Assembly: GCA_937976375.1 (NCBI GenBank)
Contig: CALJRU010000062.1
Span: 1-32,334 of the forward strand
DNA from: an uncultured Peptococcaceae bacterium
GTDB lineage: Bacteria > Bacillota > Peptococcia > Peptococcales > Peptococcaceae
DNA: 32,334 nucleotides
Direction of reading: 5' to 3'
Shown: positions 15,473 to 23,282 of the stretch, in pieces
Position numbering within the stretch: the stretch's first letter is position 1
Layout: every line of letters begins with the position of its first letter
Notes under the pieces: generated by a model
Seen by the model: the letters and a program-made list of their open reading frames with translations, nothing else
Told to the model about the DNA's origin: nothing
Databases searched by the model: none
Translations under genes and position numbers: made by a program

Positions 15473-15850
15473 TTACGCATTCACGTGACAGGTGTCAATT
15501 CGCGCATCGACAGGTTCCTGTTTCATGACATATTGCTCTACAATGTCACGTGCAATTTTCGTGTCAACATAGCCAAACATTACAGGATCAACGGCAATGC
15601 CAGCCACTTCAACGGTTGGTTCTGCATAGCAATAACCCATGCATCCCGTTGATTTCAGAACTACATTGTCAAGGCCGTTTTCTTCAATCGCTGCTTCAAT
15701 GGCATCCAATACTTCTTTGGCACCTGTTGCGATCGCACAAGTACCCATAGCGACACGAATTTCGACAGGATTTTCCAGAGCATCATGAGCTTGCTGTAAG
15801 CTGTCACGCTTTGCCTTCAAGGCTTCATAGGAATTTAAACGTTCACTCAT
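15473..15850 (-). CDS. hndB: Hydrogenase [2Fe-2S] subunit (HndB-like)
   Basis: Encodes 125 residues from the ATG at 15850, or 126 from the adjacent ATG at 15853; AGGAGG spacing favours the inner one. This thioredoxin-like [2Fe-2S] domain corresponds to the N-terminus of longer HydB/NuoF proteins. Cysteines are in 'MGTCAIATGAKEV' (C38) and 'STGCMGYCYAEP' (C70, C74). The first Cys of the usual C-x4-C pair is Ala here, which I recall as normal for HndB-type proteins. A C-terminal Cys near 121 could substitute. The start overlaps the hndA stop. It should relay electrons inside the Hnd complex. Confidence 0.9.
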   Translation of the reverse strand: MSERLNSYEALKAKRDSLQQAHDALENPVEIRVAMGTCAIATGAKEVLDAIEAAIEENGLDNVVLKSTGCMGYCYAEPTVEVAGIAVDPVMFGYVDTKIARDIVEQYVMKQEPVDARIDTCHVNA

Positions 15851-16344
15851 CATACATCCTCCTCTTCAATGTAGTAACTTTGGATGATTTCTTTGATCTT
15901 GTCACGCGTAACATGGCCATAAACTTTACCATCAATCGAAACAACAGGTGCTAAGCTACATGCACCAAGGCAGTGAACCTGTTCCAGCGTGAACATGCCA
16001 TCTTCAGTCATCTGACCGATTTCAACACCAAGTTCTTCCTTGACCACATCGAGAATACGCTCGCCACCTTTTACAAAGCAAGCGGTCCCCATGCAGACAG
16101 AAATGGTATGACGGCCTTTTGGTTTCATTGTGAAGAAGGAATAGAAAGTGACAACACCATAAACTTTAGCAGCCGGTACGCCGGTCTTTTCAGCTATATA
16201 AATCTGCAATTCCTTTGGCAGATAACCAAACAAACCTTGTGCGCGATGGAGGATCATGATTAAATGGCTTGGTTTATCCTCAAAAGAGGCAATGTAGTCA
16301 TCAAGCTCATTTAATTTGTTTCTGTCTAACATTTCGTAATTCAT
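15850..16344 (-). CDS. hndA: Hydrogenase [2Fe-2S] subunit (HndA/HydC, NuoE-like)
   Basis: Encodes 164 residues from ATG 16344. It is the 24-kDa NuoE-type subunit: an N-terminal helical bundle ('LIMILHRAQGLFGYLPKELQ') followed by a thioredoxin-like [2Fe-2S] domain with ligands C84-x4-C89 ('CMGTACFVKG') and C125-x3-C129 ('CLGACSLAP'). It is the first gene of the block hndA-hndB-hndC-hndD, the same order as in Desulfovibrio fructosovorans. A candidate promoter lies upstream. It carries electrons within the complex. Confidence 0.95.
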   Translation of the reverse strand: MNYEMLDRNKLNELDDYIASFEDKPSHLIMILHRAQGLFGYLPKELQIYIAEKTGVPAAKVYGVVTFYSFFTMKPKGRHTISVCMGTACFVKGGERILDVVKEELGVEIGQMTEDGMFTLEQVHCLGACSLAPVVSIDGKVYGHVTRDKIKEIIQSYYIEEEDV

Positions 16345-16428
16345 TGTAACACCCCTTAAATGTGCACGTTTGAGTTCAAGCAGTTATTAGCCATCGCTTA
16401 AAACTCTTACTACTTTCTTCTTTTCTGT

Positions 16429-16434
16429 ATTATA
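16429..16434 (-). promoter_or_regulatory. Candidate -10 of the hndABCD promoter
   Basis: TATAAT occurs on the minus strand 85 bases before the hndA start. Seventeen bases further upstream TTCCGA is only a weak -35, which may indicate an activator-dependent promoter. Confidence 0.5.
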
Positions 16435-16494
16435 CAATATCTGCCAAATTTTCGGAACATTTTTATTTTCATCATAATTTAGAAGATTTTATCG

Positions 16495-16526
16495 CATCGC
16501 TATGTTTTACTGATACAATAGCGATG
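16495..16526. repeat. 9-bp inverted repeat between hydF and hndA
   Basis: CATCGCTAT (16495-16503) and ATAGCGATG (16518-16526) are perfect inverse copies separated by 14 bases. A second, AT-rich palindrome (TATGATAA...TTATCATA) lies at 16535-16552, directly after the hydF stop. They may form the 3' end of the hydF transcript, or an operator 60 bases upstream of the hndA -10. Confidence 0.5.
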
Positions 16527-16553
16527 TACTATGATTATGATAAAATTATCATA

Positions 16554-17744
16554 TTAATACACAATATCATCTAGTATTCCATTGAGATATGCGATTACTA
16601 TGCCATAATTGCTGATAGCCACATTAAATTTTTTTGCCTTTGTGATGCGATTTTGTACCAATTTGCGATTGACCATGCAGGCGCCACATTGAATAATCAG
16701 ATCATAGTCAGATAAATCATCCGGAAAATCTGAGCCAGCAACCACATCAACGACAATGTTTTCACCAACTCTCTTTCGCAAAAGATTTGGGATCTTAACA
16801 CGACCAATGTCTTCTTCCAATGGTGCATGACTGCAAAGCTCTGCAATGAGAATGTGCGCATCTGCAGGCAAATCTGCGATCGTTTTTGCGCCTTCTACAT
16901 AGGCTTGCAAATCGCCTTTAAGCCCCGCAAACAACACGGAAAAGGAAGTTAATTGTGATTGCTTTGGTTTATGATCATGAACAAATGCAAAAACCTGCGA
17001 ATCAGTAATAATAAGTTTAGGTGGTTCTTTTAATGCATCCAATGCATCCACAAAATGGTCCGGTGTCACTGATAAAATTTGACAGCGTTTGTCCAATAAT
17101 TCTCTAAGTGTCTGTACCTGAGGCAAAATCAACCGACCCTTAGGCGCCTGAATATCTTGAGGCATCACCAGCATGACCATATCACCATCATTGACCAAGC
17201 CATGGGTGATTTCCGGCTCTTCTTTATGAGGATTAACCGCTGCCAGCTTATAGCGCAGCGCTGTCATGTCATCGCGACTGTTGATATTAACACACAGTGG
17301 CTCATCATCTACTAAATCTGCCACTTTCTTCAGCCAGGCTTTCTCTGGTGTTCTTAGATCACATTTGCTAACGACTGCAACAATTGGTGTGTGTTGTTCT
17401 TTAAACTGAAGCACCCATTTTTCTTCATCTGTTAAGTCTTCTTCGTCAAACACGATAACAGCAATATCTGTCTTTTCAGATGCATGTGCTGTTTTTTCCA
17501 TACGAAGCGCACCAAGATCACTTGACTGATCATCAAATCCAGCGGTGTCCAAGAGCGTGCATGGACCAAGTCCATGCAGCTCAATATTTTTCTGGACAAC
17601 ATCCGTTGTGGTTCCCGCCACAGGTGATACGATGGTCACATCCTGATTCGTGAATGCATTGATAAGAGTAGATTTGCCGCTGTTGCAGCGTCCAAAAAAA
17701 CCAATATGCAATCGATTGGCAGTTGGTGTTTCTTGCAAACTCAT
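16554..17744 (-). CDS. hydF: [FeFe]-hydrogenase maturation GTPase HydF
   Basis: Encodes 396 residues from ATG 17744. HydF is the scaffold and carrier on which the two-iron part of the H-cluster is assembled before transfer to HydA. The N-terminal GTPase domain has G1 'GRCNSGKST' (18-26), G3 'DTAGFDD' and G4 'SKCD'. The C-terminal cluster domain normally has CxHx(44-53)HCxxC. Here it reads C304-S-H306, then Q352-C353-G-A-C356, so the second His is Gln. The gene follows hydG with 18 bases between them and ends the maturation block. Confidence 0.95.
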   Translation of the reverse strand: MSLQETPTANRLHIGFFGRCNSGKSTLINAFTNQDVTIVSPVAGTTTDVVQKNIELHGLGPCTLLDTAGFDDQSSDLGALRMEKTAHASEKTDIAVIVFDEEDLTDEEKWVLQFKEQHTPIVAVVSKCDLRTPEKAWLKKVADLVDDEPLCVNINSRDDMTALRYKLAAVNPHKEEPEITHGLVNDGDMVMLVMPQDIQAPKGRLILPQVQTLRELLDKRCQILSVTPDHFVDALDALKEPPKLIITDSQVFAFVHDHKPKQSQLTSFSVLFAGLKGDLQAYVEGAKTIADLPADAHILIAELCSHAPLEEDIGRVKIPNLLRKRVGENIVVDVVAGSDFPDDLSDYDLIIQCGACMVNRKLVQNRITKAKKFNVAISNYGIVIAYLNGILDDIVY

Positions 17745-17762
17745 ATCCGTTCACCCTCTTTT

Positions 17763-19181
17763 TTAGAAGCGGAAATCACGTTCACCATGTTCCATCTGTG
17801 CAAGATATTCTTCGGTTTTCTGACGAACATTGTCACGTGGAATTTGTTTCAATTGTTCTTGAATCACTTTTTCACCAATTTCACGTGTTTTTGGAGATGC
17901 ATAATCCAATAAGAATTCTTCCAAAGTCAGTAATGCATTTGGATGGCAGCAGTTTTGAATTTCCCCAGCTTTGCACAAGCTCATAAAGCGGTCACCAGTG
18001 CGGCCAGCACGATAACATGCGGTGCAGAAACTTGGAATATATCCCATACCCATCAGCCATTGCACAACTTCATCCAGTGTACGGTTGTCACTGACATCAA
18101 ATTGAGCAGAATTTTCTTCTTCTGGTTCTGGTTCCACATAGCCACCAACACTGGTACGAGAAGCGCCACTAATCTGGCTGATACCAACATGAAGTGCACG
18201 TCCACGTACTTCTTGATTTTCACGTGTAGAAATGATCATACCGGTGTAAGGAACCGCAATTCGGATGCAGGCAATGATTTTGATAAATGTATCATCATCA
18301 ATACCATTATCAAATTCATCCGGATCAATGTCATCTGCATGCTTTACGCGTGGCACACTAATGGTATGTGGACCAACGCCATGAACAGCCTCTAAGTGTT
18401 CCGCATGCATTAAAAGGCCTGCAAATTCATAGCGATAAAGTTCCAGACCGAAAAGAACGCCTAAACCAACATCATCGATGCCGCCTTCCATTGCGCGGTC
18501 CATGGCTTCTGTATGCCAAGCATAGTTGTGTTTTGGACCTGTTGGATGTAGGTTTTCATAACTTTCTTTATGATAGGTTTCCTGGAAAAGAATGTAGGTT
18601 CCAATCCCAGCTTCTTTCAACATGCGATATTCATCCACAGTGGTCGCTGCAATATTGACATTAACGCGACGAATCACGCCATTATCATGCGTGGTTTCAT
18701 AAATGGTCTTAATACAGTCGAGAATATATTCAATCGGATTGTTAACTGGATCTTCCCCAGCTTCAATGGCCAAACGCTTATGCCCCATATCCTGTAAAGC
18801 ACGTACTTCAGCAGCTACTTCTTCCTGGGTCAGTTTTTTGCGGACAATGTGTTTGTTTTTTGCATGGTATGGGCAATATACGCAGCCATTGACGCAGTAA
18901 TTAGACAAATACAACGGTGCAAACATAACAATGCGATCACCATAAAAGTCTTTTTTAATCTGTTCTGCCAGTGCCATGATTTCTTTATTTTTTTCTGGAT
19001 CATTACATGCCAAAAGAACAGACGCTTCTCTATGGCTCAGGCCTTTGCGTAATTTAGCTTTTTCCAAGATCTCATCAACAAGAGCAAGATCGTCTTTATG
19101 CGCATCGGCATAAGCCAAAGTGTCCAGGATTTCCTGATGGTTGATAAATTCTTCTGCTTTCAGCGATTTTGGATTATACAT
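17763..19181 (-). CDS. hydG: [FeFe]-hydrogenase maturase HydG (radical SAM tyrosine lyase)
   Basis: Encodes 472 residues from ATG 19181, which has GAGAGGAG upstream. The in-frame ATG at 19226 lacks a site and would add 15 residues. HydG cleaves tyrosine to p-cresol and dehydroglycine, yielding the CO and CN ligands of the H-cluster. The radical SAM cluster is C96-x3-C100-x2-C103 ('CVNGCVYC'). The auxiliary cluster is C386-x2-C389-x13-C403, exactly the spacing of the family. The length equals that of known HydG proteins. It lies directly between hydE and hydF. Confidence 0.97.
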   Translation of the reverse strand: MYNPKSLKAEEFINHQEILDTLAYADAHKDDLALVDEILEKAKLRKGLSHREASVLLACNDPEKNKEIMALAEQIKKDFYGDRIVMFAPLYLSNYCVNGCVYCPYHAKNKHIVRKKLTQEEVAAEVRALQDMGHKRLAIEAGEDPVNNPIEYILDCIKTIYETTHDNGVIRRVNVNIAATTVDEYRMLKEAGIGTYILFQETYHKESYENLHPTGPKHNYAWHTEAMDRAMEGGIDDVGLGVLFGLELYRYEFAGLLMHAEHLEAVHGVGPHTISVPRVKHADDIDPDEFDNGIDDDTFIKIIACIRIAVPYTGMIISTRENQEVRGRALHVGISQISGASRTSVGGYVEPEPEEENSAQFDVSDNRTLDEVVQWLMGMGYIPSFCTACYRAGRTGDRFMSLCKAGEIQNCCHPNALLTLEEFLLDYASPKTREIGEKVIQEQLKQIPRDNVRQKTEEYLAQMEHGERDFRF

Positions 19182-19225
19182 AATATTTTCTCCTCTCTTT
19201 TGAGTCAGCCTTGAGGGCTTACTCA

Positions 19226-20278
19226 TTAGATCTTATAGTCTCCTCTGTCTACAACTGCTTCATAGCCAATGCCCTGAAGCCATTGAGACAATGCCGCCAC
19301 ATTTTCGGCAGCTTCTCCATCTAAAGTTGCTTTATTGTCATACAAAGAATATTTTTTACGCACCGATAATGGTGAAAGATTTGGCATCAATACATTTGCG
19401 CCCGCCTTCAAACCAGCTTCACGTCCTTCGGGACTTAACGTTGCTAATGCTGTTGTTGCCGGCAGCAATACATGCGGCAACATCAAGCGAACAACAGCGA
19501 GCATCCAAAGTGTATCGTCTAATGTTCCAGCCGATTCATGCTCGAACGGTGTATGATTTGCCGGTATAAAAGGCCCCAACCCTACCATTTGAGGATCAAA
19601 AGCCTGCATATAACGCAAATCTGTAAGAAGGTTCTCCCAAGTTTGATACGGTGAACCAATCATAATGCCGCACCCTGTCTGAAATCCTATCTCCTTAAGA
19701 TCCGATAAACATTGTAAACGATGCGCTAAACTCATCTCTTTTGGATGTAATTTTTGATAATGGCTATCTGTTGCTGTTTCATGACGCAAAAGATAACGTC
19801 TTGCGCCAGCTTCATAAAGTTTTTCATAGCTTTCGCGCGTACGCTCACCTAAAGACAACGTCAAAGCACAATCAGAAAATTTCTCTGCTAGAACACTAAC
19901 CCATTCAACCAATACCTCATCGCTGAAATATCCGTCTTCGCCACCTTGCAATACAAAAGTACGAAAGCCTAAGGAATAACCATGCTCGCAACATTCCATC
20001 AAATCATCAAAAGACAACCGATAACGCATTACCAATTCATTACTTCGACGAATGCCACAATACAAACAGTCGTTCTTACAAATATTGGATATCTCTATGA
20101 GTCCTCGCAAATAAATTTTATTGCCATAGCTGTCTCGTCGTACAGCATCCGCCTGATTATAAAGATAGGCGTTTGTTTCTGGCGAACGCATTAAATATAA
20201 TTTACGCAATTCTTCATCTGATAAGGTTCGTGTTTTCCGCAATTTATCAATAAGGGCAAAGATTGCATCACTATTCAT
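19226..20278 (-). CDS. hydE: [FeFe]-hydrogenase maturase HydE (radical SAM)
   Basis: Encodes 350 residues from ATG 20278. HydE is a radical SAM enzyme that processes the iron-cysteine-dicarbonyl-cyanide precursor made by HydG during H-cluster assembly. The radical SAM cluster is C67-x3-C71-x2-C74 ('CKNDCLYC'), followed by 'GIRRSN'. 'LQGGEDGYF' corresponds to the SAM-binding GGE motif, and 'HETATDSHYQKLHP' is typical of HydE/BioB-like proteins. It follows the regulator gene by six bases. Confidence 0.96.
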   Translation of the reverse strand: MNSDAIFALIDKLRKTRTLSDEELRKLYLMRSPETNAYLYNQADAVRRDSYGNKIYLRGLIEISNICKNDCLYCGIRRSNELVMRYRLSFDDLMECCEHGYSLGFRTFVLQGGEDGYFSDEVLVEWVSVLAEKFSDCALTLSLGERTRESYEKLYEAGARRYLLRHETATDSHYQKLHPKEMSLAHRLQCLSDLKEIGFQTGCGIMIGSPYQTWENLLTDLRYMQAFDPQMVGLGPFIPANHTPFEHESAGTLDDTLWMLAVVRLMLPHVLLPATTALATLSPEGREAGLKAGANVLMPNLSPLSVRKKYSLYDNKATLDGEAAENVAALSQWLQGIGYEAVVDRGDYKI

Positions 20279-20284
20279 ACAAAA

Positions 20285-20530
20285 TCAAACCTGTGAGTAA
20301 CAAGCTTTAGCTGCGATACCGTCTAAGCTGCCAATTTTTCCAGTCAGACTATTGATCTCATCTTGCGGTGCATCAACAACTAGGCAAATAATGTTCATTT
20401 TTTTTTGACGATACGGTATTCCCATACGCCCAACAATATAATCACGGAAATCATGTAAAATCGCATTTAGCGCTTCTGTATCCGCGCTTTGATCAACAAT
20501 AATTCCCAAGGTTGCAACTCTTGTGTCCAT
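20285..20530 (-). CDS. TM1266-like iron-only hydrogenase system regulator
   Basis: Encodes 81 residues from ATG 20530, with AAAGGAGG upstream. It is an ACT-like domain protein of the TM1266/TIGR03959 family: 'VATLGIIVDQSADTEALNAI' at the start, 'GIPYRQKKMNIICLVVDAPQ' in the middle and a Gly-rich end. The family is found next to hydE/hydG/hydF and is proposed to regulate them, resembling the ligand-binding half of NikR without its DNA-binding part. It heads the maturation block behind a promoter with an embedded palindrome. Confidence 0.9.
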   Translation of the reverse strand: MDTRVATLGIIVDQSADTEALNAILHDFRDYIVGRMGIPYRQKKMNIICLVVDAPQDEINSLTGKIGSLDGIAAKACYSQV

Positions 20531-20592
20531 ATTGTGTCCTCCTTTCGATTTTTCAAAACCTCACATATTTTTTGAAACTTATACACAATTCT

Positions 20593-20621
20593 ATTCTAAC
20601 ATTAAATGCTAATGTTGTACA
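20593..20621 (-). promoter_or_regulatory. Maturation operon promoter with palindrome in the spacer
   Basis: On the minus strand TGTACA (20621-20616) and TAGAAT (20598-20593) are 17 bases apart. The spacer is almost entirely filled by a perfect palindrome with 7-bp arms, AACATTA-AATGC-TAATGTT (20598-20616). This is a likely operator; the binding protein is unknown. Confidence 0.65.
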
Positions 20622-20789
20622 CATAAGATTTCTTATTGTACTATAACACTACCACTAATGTTCCAAATACTTTATTCAATCAACTTTAGTGTCAGTCTGT
20701 ATTAAACGGCGCGAATATCGCGTTTCTTTCAAAATCTCAATAGTGCCTTTTTACAAGCCTTGATTTCTGTTATATAACAGGTCCTTCTC
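20622..20789. other. AT-rich intergenic stretch
   Basis: No gene is seen. The only structure noted is a small perfect inverted repeat CGCGA-ATA-TCGCG at 20710-20722 followed by a pyrimidine-rich run. It is too short to call a terminator. Confidence 0.5.
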
Positions 20790-20848
20790 TTTTTTAAAAA
20801 AACAAAAGCCTTATGCATCATTGACAAAAGATAATGATACATAAGGCT
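20790..20848 (-). terminator. thiC terminator
   Basis: AGCCTTATGCATCATT (20807-20822) pairs with AATGATACATAAGGCT (20833-20848), with one wobble. On the minus strand the stem is followed by TTTGTTTTTTT. It lies just over 50 bases past the thiC stop. Confidence 0.88.
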
Positions 20849-20900
20849 CTCTTTCTTCCTGTTGACAGCTGCCACCACAACACCTGTCATTGAAAAGAAA

Positions 20901-22214
20901 TTAGCAATTGCCTGAATGAAGATGAATGTCTTTACCTGCTAAAATGGCGTTTGTTGTACGTACTGCACACATTTTGCCACACATAGAACAGCTGTGACGA
21001 TCTTCTGGCGGTTTGCTTTCAAAATAGTTACGTGCTTTAACCGGATCAAGTGCAAGGCTAAACATTTTTTCCCAATCAAGTTCTTTACGCGCACGACTCA
21101 TATCATCATCCCAGTCGCGAGCGCCAGGAATGCCTTTTGCCATATCTGCAGCATGTGCTGCGATGCGGGAGGCAATCACGCCATCGCGCACGTCCTGCAA
21201 GTCTGGCAAGCGCAAATGTTCAGCAGGTGTCACATAGCACAAGAAATCGGCACCGTAAGTCGCAGCAATGGCCCCACCAATGGCAGAAGTGATGTGGTCA
21301 TAACCTGGAGCGACATCGGTTACCAGTGGTCCAAGAACGTAGAATGGTGCGCCATGGCAAAGACGTTTTTCCATCTGCATGTTGGCCTGAATTTCATTAA
21401 GTGCCATATGACCAGGACCCTCAATCATAACTTGAACATCATGATCCCAAGCACGTTTTGTCAAAATACCCAATTCGATCAATTCAGAAATCTGAGCGGC
21501 ATCAGATGAATCGTGTGTCGCACCTGGACGCAATGCATCACCAAGACTGATCGTAACATCATACTTGTACATCAAGTCTAACAAACGATCATAGTGTTCA
21601 TAGAACGGGTTCTCATTACCCGTCATTTCCATCCATGCGAACAACAAACTCCCACCACGAGAGACGATGTTCATGATACGGCCAGATTCTTTGAATGCCG
21701 ATACAGCACGACGGTTGATGCCAGCATGAATGGTCATAAAATCAACACCCTGCTGAGCATGATATTCTACTACTTCAAAGAAATCATCAACAGTAATGTC
21801 TTTGAGTTCTTTTTCAAGATAACCGATGGCATCGTACATTGGTACAGTACCAATCATAGCAGTAGATTCTTCAACAAGCTTGGTACGGAATTCAACGGTT
21901 TTACCATAGTTGGAAAGGTCCATAATGGCATGGGCCCCAAATTCCAAAGCTGTTTCAACTTTTTTCCATTCTTCTGTGTAATCATGGGCGTCACCACTCA
22001 CCCCTAGATTCACATTAATCTTTGTGCAGAGGCCTTCACCAATACCTTCTGCAGACAGCGATTTATGATTGACATTCGCTGGAATGCAAACAGTGCCTTT
22101 CGCGACACGTTCACGCAATACGTTCACGTCAATCTTTTCTTTTGCCGCAACAGTCTCCATTTCAGGGGTAATAATTCCCTGACGAGCGGCTTCCATTTGA
22201 GTATGATAAGTCAT
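20901..22214 (-). CDS. thiC: Phosphomethylpyrimidine synthase ThiC
   Basis: Encodes 437 residues from ATG 22214 with AAGGGAG upstream. ThiC converts aminoimidazole ribotide to HMP phosphate, the pyrimidine half of thiamin, using SAM and a [4Fe-4S] cluster. The cluster motif at the C-terminus is CSMCGKMC (C409, C412, C416). This is one residue shorter than the CX2CX4C of the long proteobacterial form, which I believe is normal for the short clostridial/archaeal type. Other signatures include 'GVDFMTIHAGI', 'SLGDALRPGATHDSSD' and 'IEGPGHMALNEIQ'. It is a single gene controlled by the upstream TPP riboswitch; no other thiamin gene lies nearby. Confidence 0.97.
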   Translation of the reverse strand: MTYHTQMEAARQGIITPEMETVAAKEKIDVNVLRERVAKGTVCIPANVNHKSLSAEGIGEGLCTKINVNLGVSGDAHDYTEEWKKVETALEFGAHAIMDLSNYGKTVEFRTKLVEESTAMIGTVPMYDAIGYLEKELKDITVDDFFEVVEYHAQQGVDFMTIHAGINRRAVSAFKESGRIMNIVSRGGSLLFAWMEMTGNENPFYEHYDRLLDLMYKYDVTISLGDALRPGATHDSSDAAQISELIELGILTKRAWDHDVQVMIEGPGHMALNEIQANMQMEKRLCHGAPFYVLGPLVTDVAPGYDHITSAIGGAIAATYGADFLCYVTPAEHLRLPDLQDVRDGVIASRIAAHAADMAKGIPGARDWDDDMSRARKELDWEKMFSLALDPVKARNYFESKPPEDRHSCSMCGKMCAVRTTNAILAGKDIHLHSGNC

Positions 22215-22257
22215 TGCTTATACTCCCTTCTTACTCCCAAAGATTCGGAACAGGCAC

Positions 22258-22285
22258 AAAAAAATGCCTGACTCTTGTCAGGCAT
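22258..22285 (-). terminator. Riboswitch-controlled terminator of thiC
   Basis: ATGCCTGAC (22264-22272) pairs with GTCAGGCAT (22277-22285) around four bases, followed on the minus strand by seven T. It lies between the TPP aptamer and thiC, indicating control by transcription termination. Confidence 0.88.
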
Positions 22286-22303
22286 GATGATCAATTTTTA
22301 TAT

Positions 22304-22383
22304 TTCCCTACGATGGCATTATCCATATCAGGTACGGTCGAGATCTTAAGATCTCCTCTCAGCCTGCCCAACAAGCTCCCGGT
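22304..22383 (-). promoter_or_regulatory. TPP (THI-box) riboswitch aptamer
   Basis: On the minus strand the order CGGGAGC, GGCTGAGAGGAG, GACCGTACCTGAT, TGGATAATGCCA and CGTAGGGAA reproduces the conserved THI box. Stem P3 is short (GAGATC/GATCTC). Thiamin pyrophosphate binding would favour the downstream terminator and shut off thiC. Confidence 0.96.
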
Positions 22384-22403
22384 TATTATTTGACTGTAAA
22401 TAG

Positions 22404-22432
22404 ATTGTATCAACAAATTGAATCCCTGTCAA
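22404..22432 (-). promoter_or_regulatory. thiC promoter
   Basis: TTGACA (22432-22427) and TACAAT (22409-22404) on the minus strand are 17 bases apart, about 20 bases before the riboswitch. Confidence 0.85.
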
Positions 22433-22472
22433 TAGTCGCCATGCAGGAGATCTTTGGAACCCGTACGGTATT

Positions 22473-23123
22473 TCAGGCTACATAGAAGAGCACCATCAAA
22501 TAATGAAAAATGCTCCCCAATAGAATAAATAGGTGAAACAACTCATGAAAGCCAAATTCCTTTGAAATATTTGGCTTTTTAACAATGTAAATAATACCGC
22601 CAATCGTGTAACTAATGCCACCAGCCGCCAACAGAAATACTGCAATGCCACTCATATCCCTAAATACAGAAACATCAAACAGAACAGCCCATCCCATTGC
22701 AATATACAGCATGGTTTGTAACCAACGCGGTGCAGAAAACCAACATAATTTTATAATTGTTCCCACCACAGCACATGCCCAGATCACTGATACAAAAATA
22801 AAGCTTTCATACTGCGGCAAATATTTTAAAAGAATTGGCGTGTAACTGCCAGCTATCAATACATATATCATTGAGTGATCGAGTTTGCGAAGACGCAATA
22901 TTTTCTTCGCAGAGCCATTTGAAAAATGATAAATAGCGCTCGCTGAATACAACGCTACAAGCGAAAGCCCGAAAACGGCCACTCCAATCAAAATTTTTAT
23001 ATTCCATGCATCTGCTACCAGTGTTTTTCCTACTAAAAGAACTGTTGCGACCGCAAATATCACAGCGCCAATAAAGTGACTAAAACTGCTAAACGGTTCT
23101 CTCGCTTTTGTCATATATGACAT
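22473..23123 (-). CDS. Hemolysin III / PAQR family membrane protein
   Basis: Encodes 216 residues from ATG 23123, eight bases after AAGGAG; a GTG at 23132 is too close to it. There are seven membrane spans. Family motifs are 'EPFSSFSHFIGAVIF' with the first His, 'YSASAIYHFS', 'LDHSMIYVLIAGSYTPI' and the C-terminal 'FGFHELFHLFILLGSIFHY'. The conserved Ser and His residues form the proposed zinc-dependent hydrolase site of the HlyIII/AdipoR family. The haemolysin name is historical and no toxic role should be assumed. A stem-loop lies in its leader. Confidence 0.92.
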   Translation of the reverse strand: MSYMTKAREPFSSFSHFIGAVIFAVATVLLVGKTLVADAWNIKILIGVAVFGLSLVALYSASAIYHFSNGSAKKILRLRKLDHSMIYVLIAGSYTPILLKYLPQYESFIFVSVIWACAVVGTIIKLCWFSAPRWLQTMLYIAMGWAVLFDVSVFRDMSGIAVFLLAAGGISYTIGGIIYIVKKPNISKEFGFHELFHLFILLGSIFHYLMVLFYVA

Positions 23124-23144
23124 GTTGATCACTCCTTCGTCTTA

Positions 23145-23165
23145 ATCTAGTTTTCGCAACTAGAT
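23145..23165. repeat. Perfect 8-bp stem-loop in the hlyIII leader
   Basis: ATCTAGTT (23145-23152) and AACTAGAT (23158-23165) flank TTCGC. It lies 22-42 bases upstream of the start codon. It could be an operator or a structured 5' end; no T-run follows. Confidence 0.5.
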
Positions 23166-23236
23166 GTCGAGGATTATATTATCACTTTCATGCCCGATTT
23201 GCAAGAAAATCTTTGTTAAATATTCGTAAACAAACG

Positions 23237-23268
23237 AAAAGGGCTTTCTCATATGAGAAAGCCCTTTT
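23237..23268. terminator. tRNA-Cys/Leu terminator, fully palindromic
   Basis: AAAAGGGCTTTCTC (23237-23250) and GAGAAAGCCCTTTT (23255-23268) pair perfectly around ATAT. It lies 14 bases after the 3' end of tRNA-Leu on the minus strand and carries A/T runs on both sides. Confidence 0.88.
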
Positions 23269-23282
23269 ATCTAATGCCGTCA

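Noticed and set aside
20901..20990. Shortened cluster motif in ThiC as a defect
   Set aside because: CX2CX3C with a protein of this length is, as far as I know, the normal short form of ThiC in many anaerobes.
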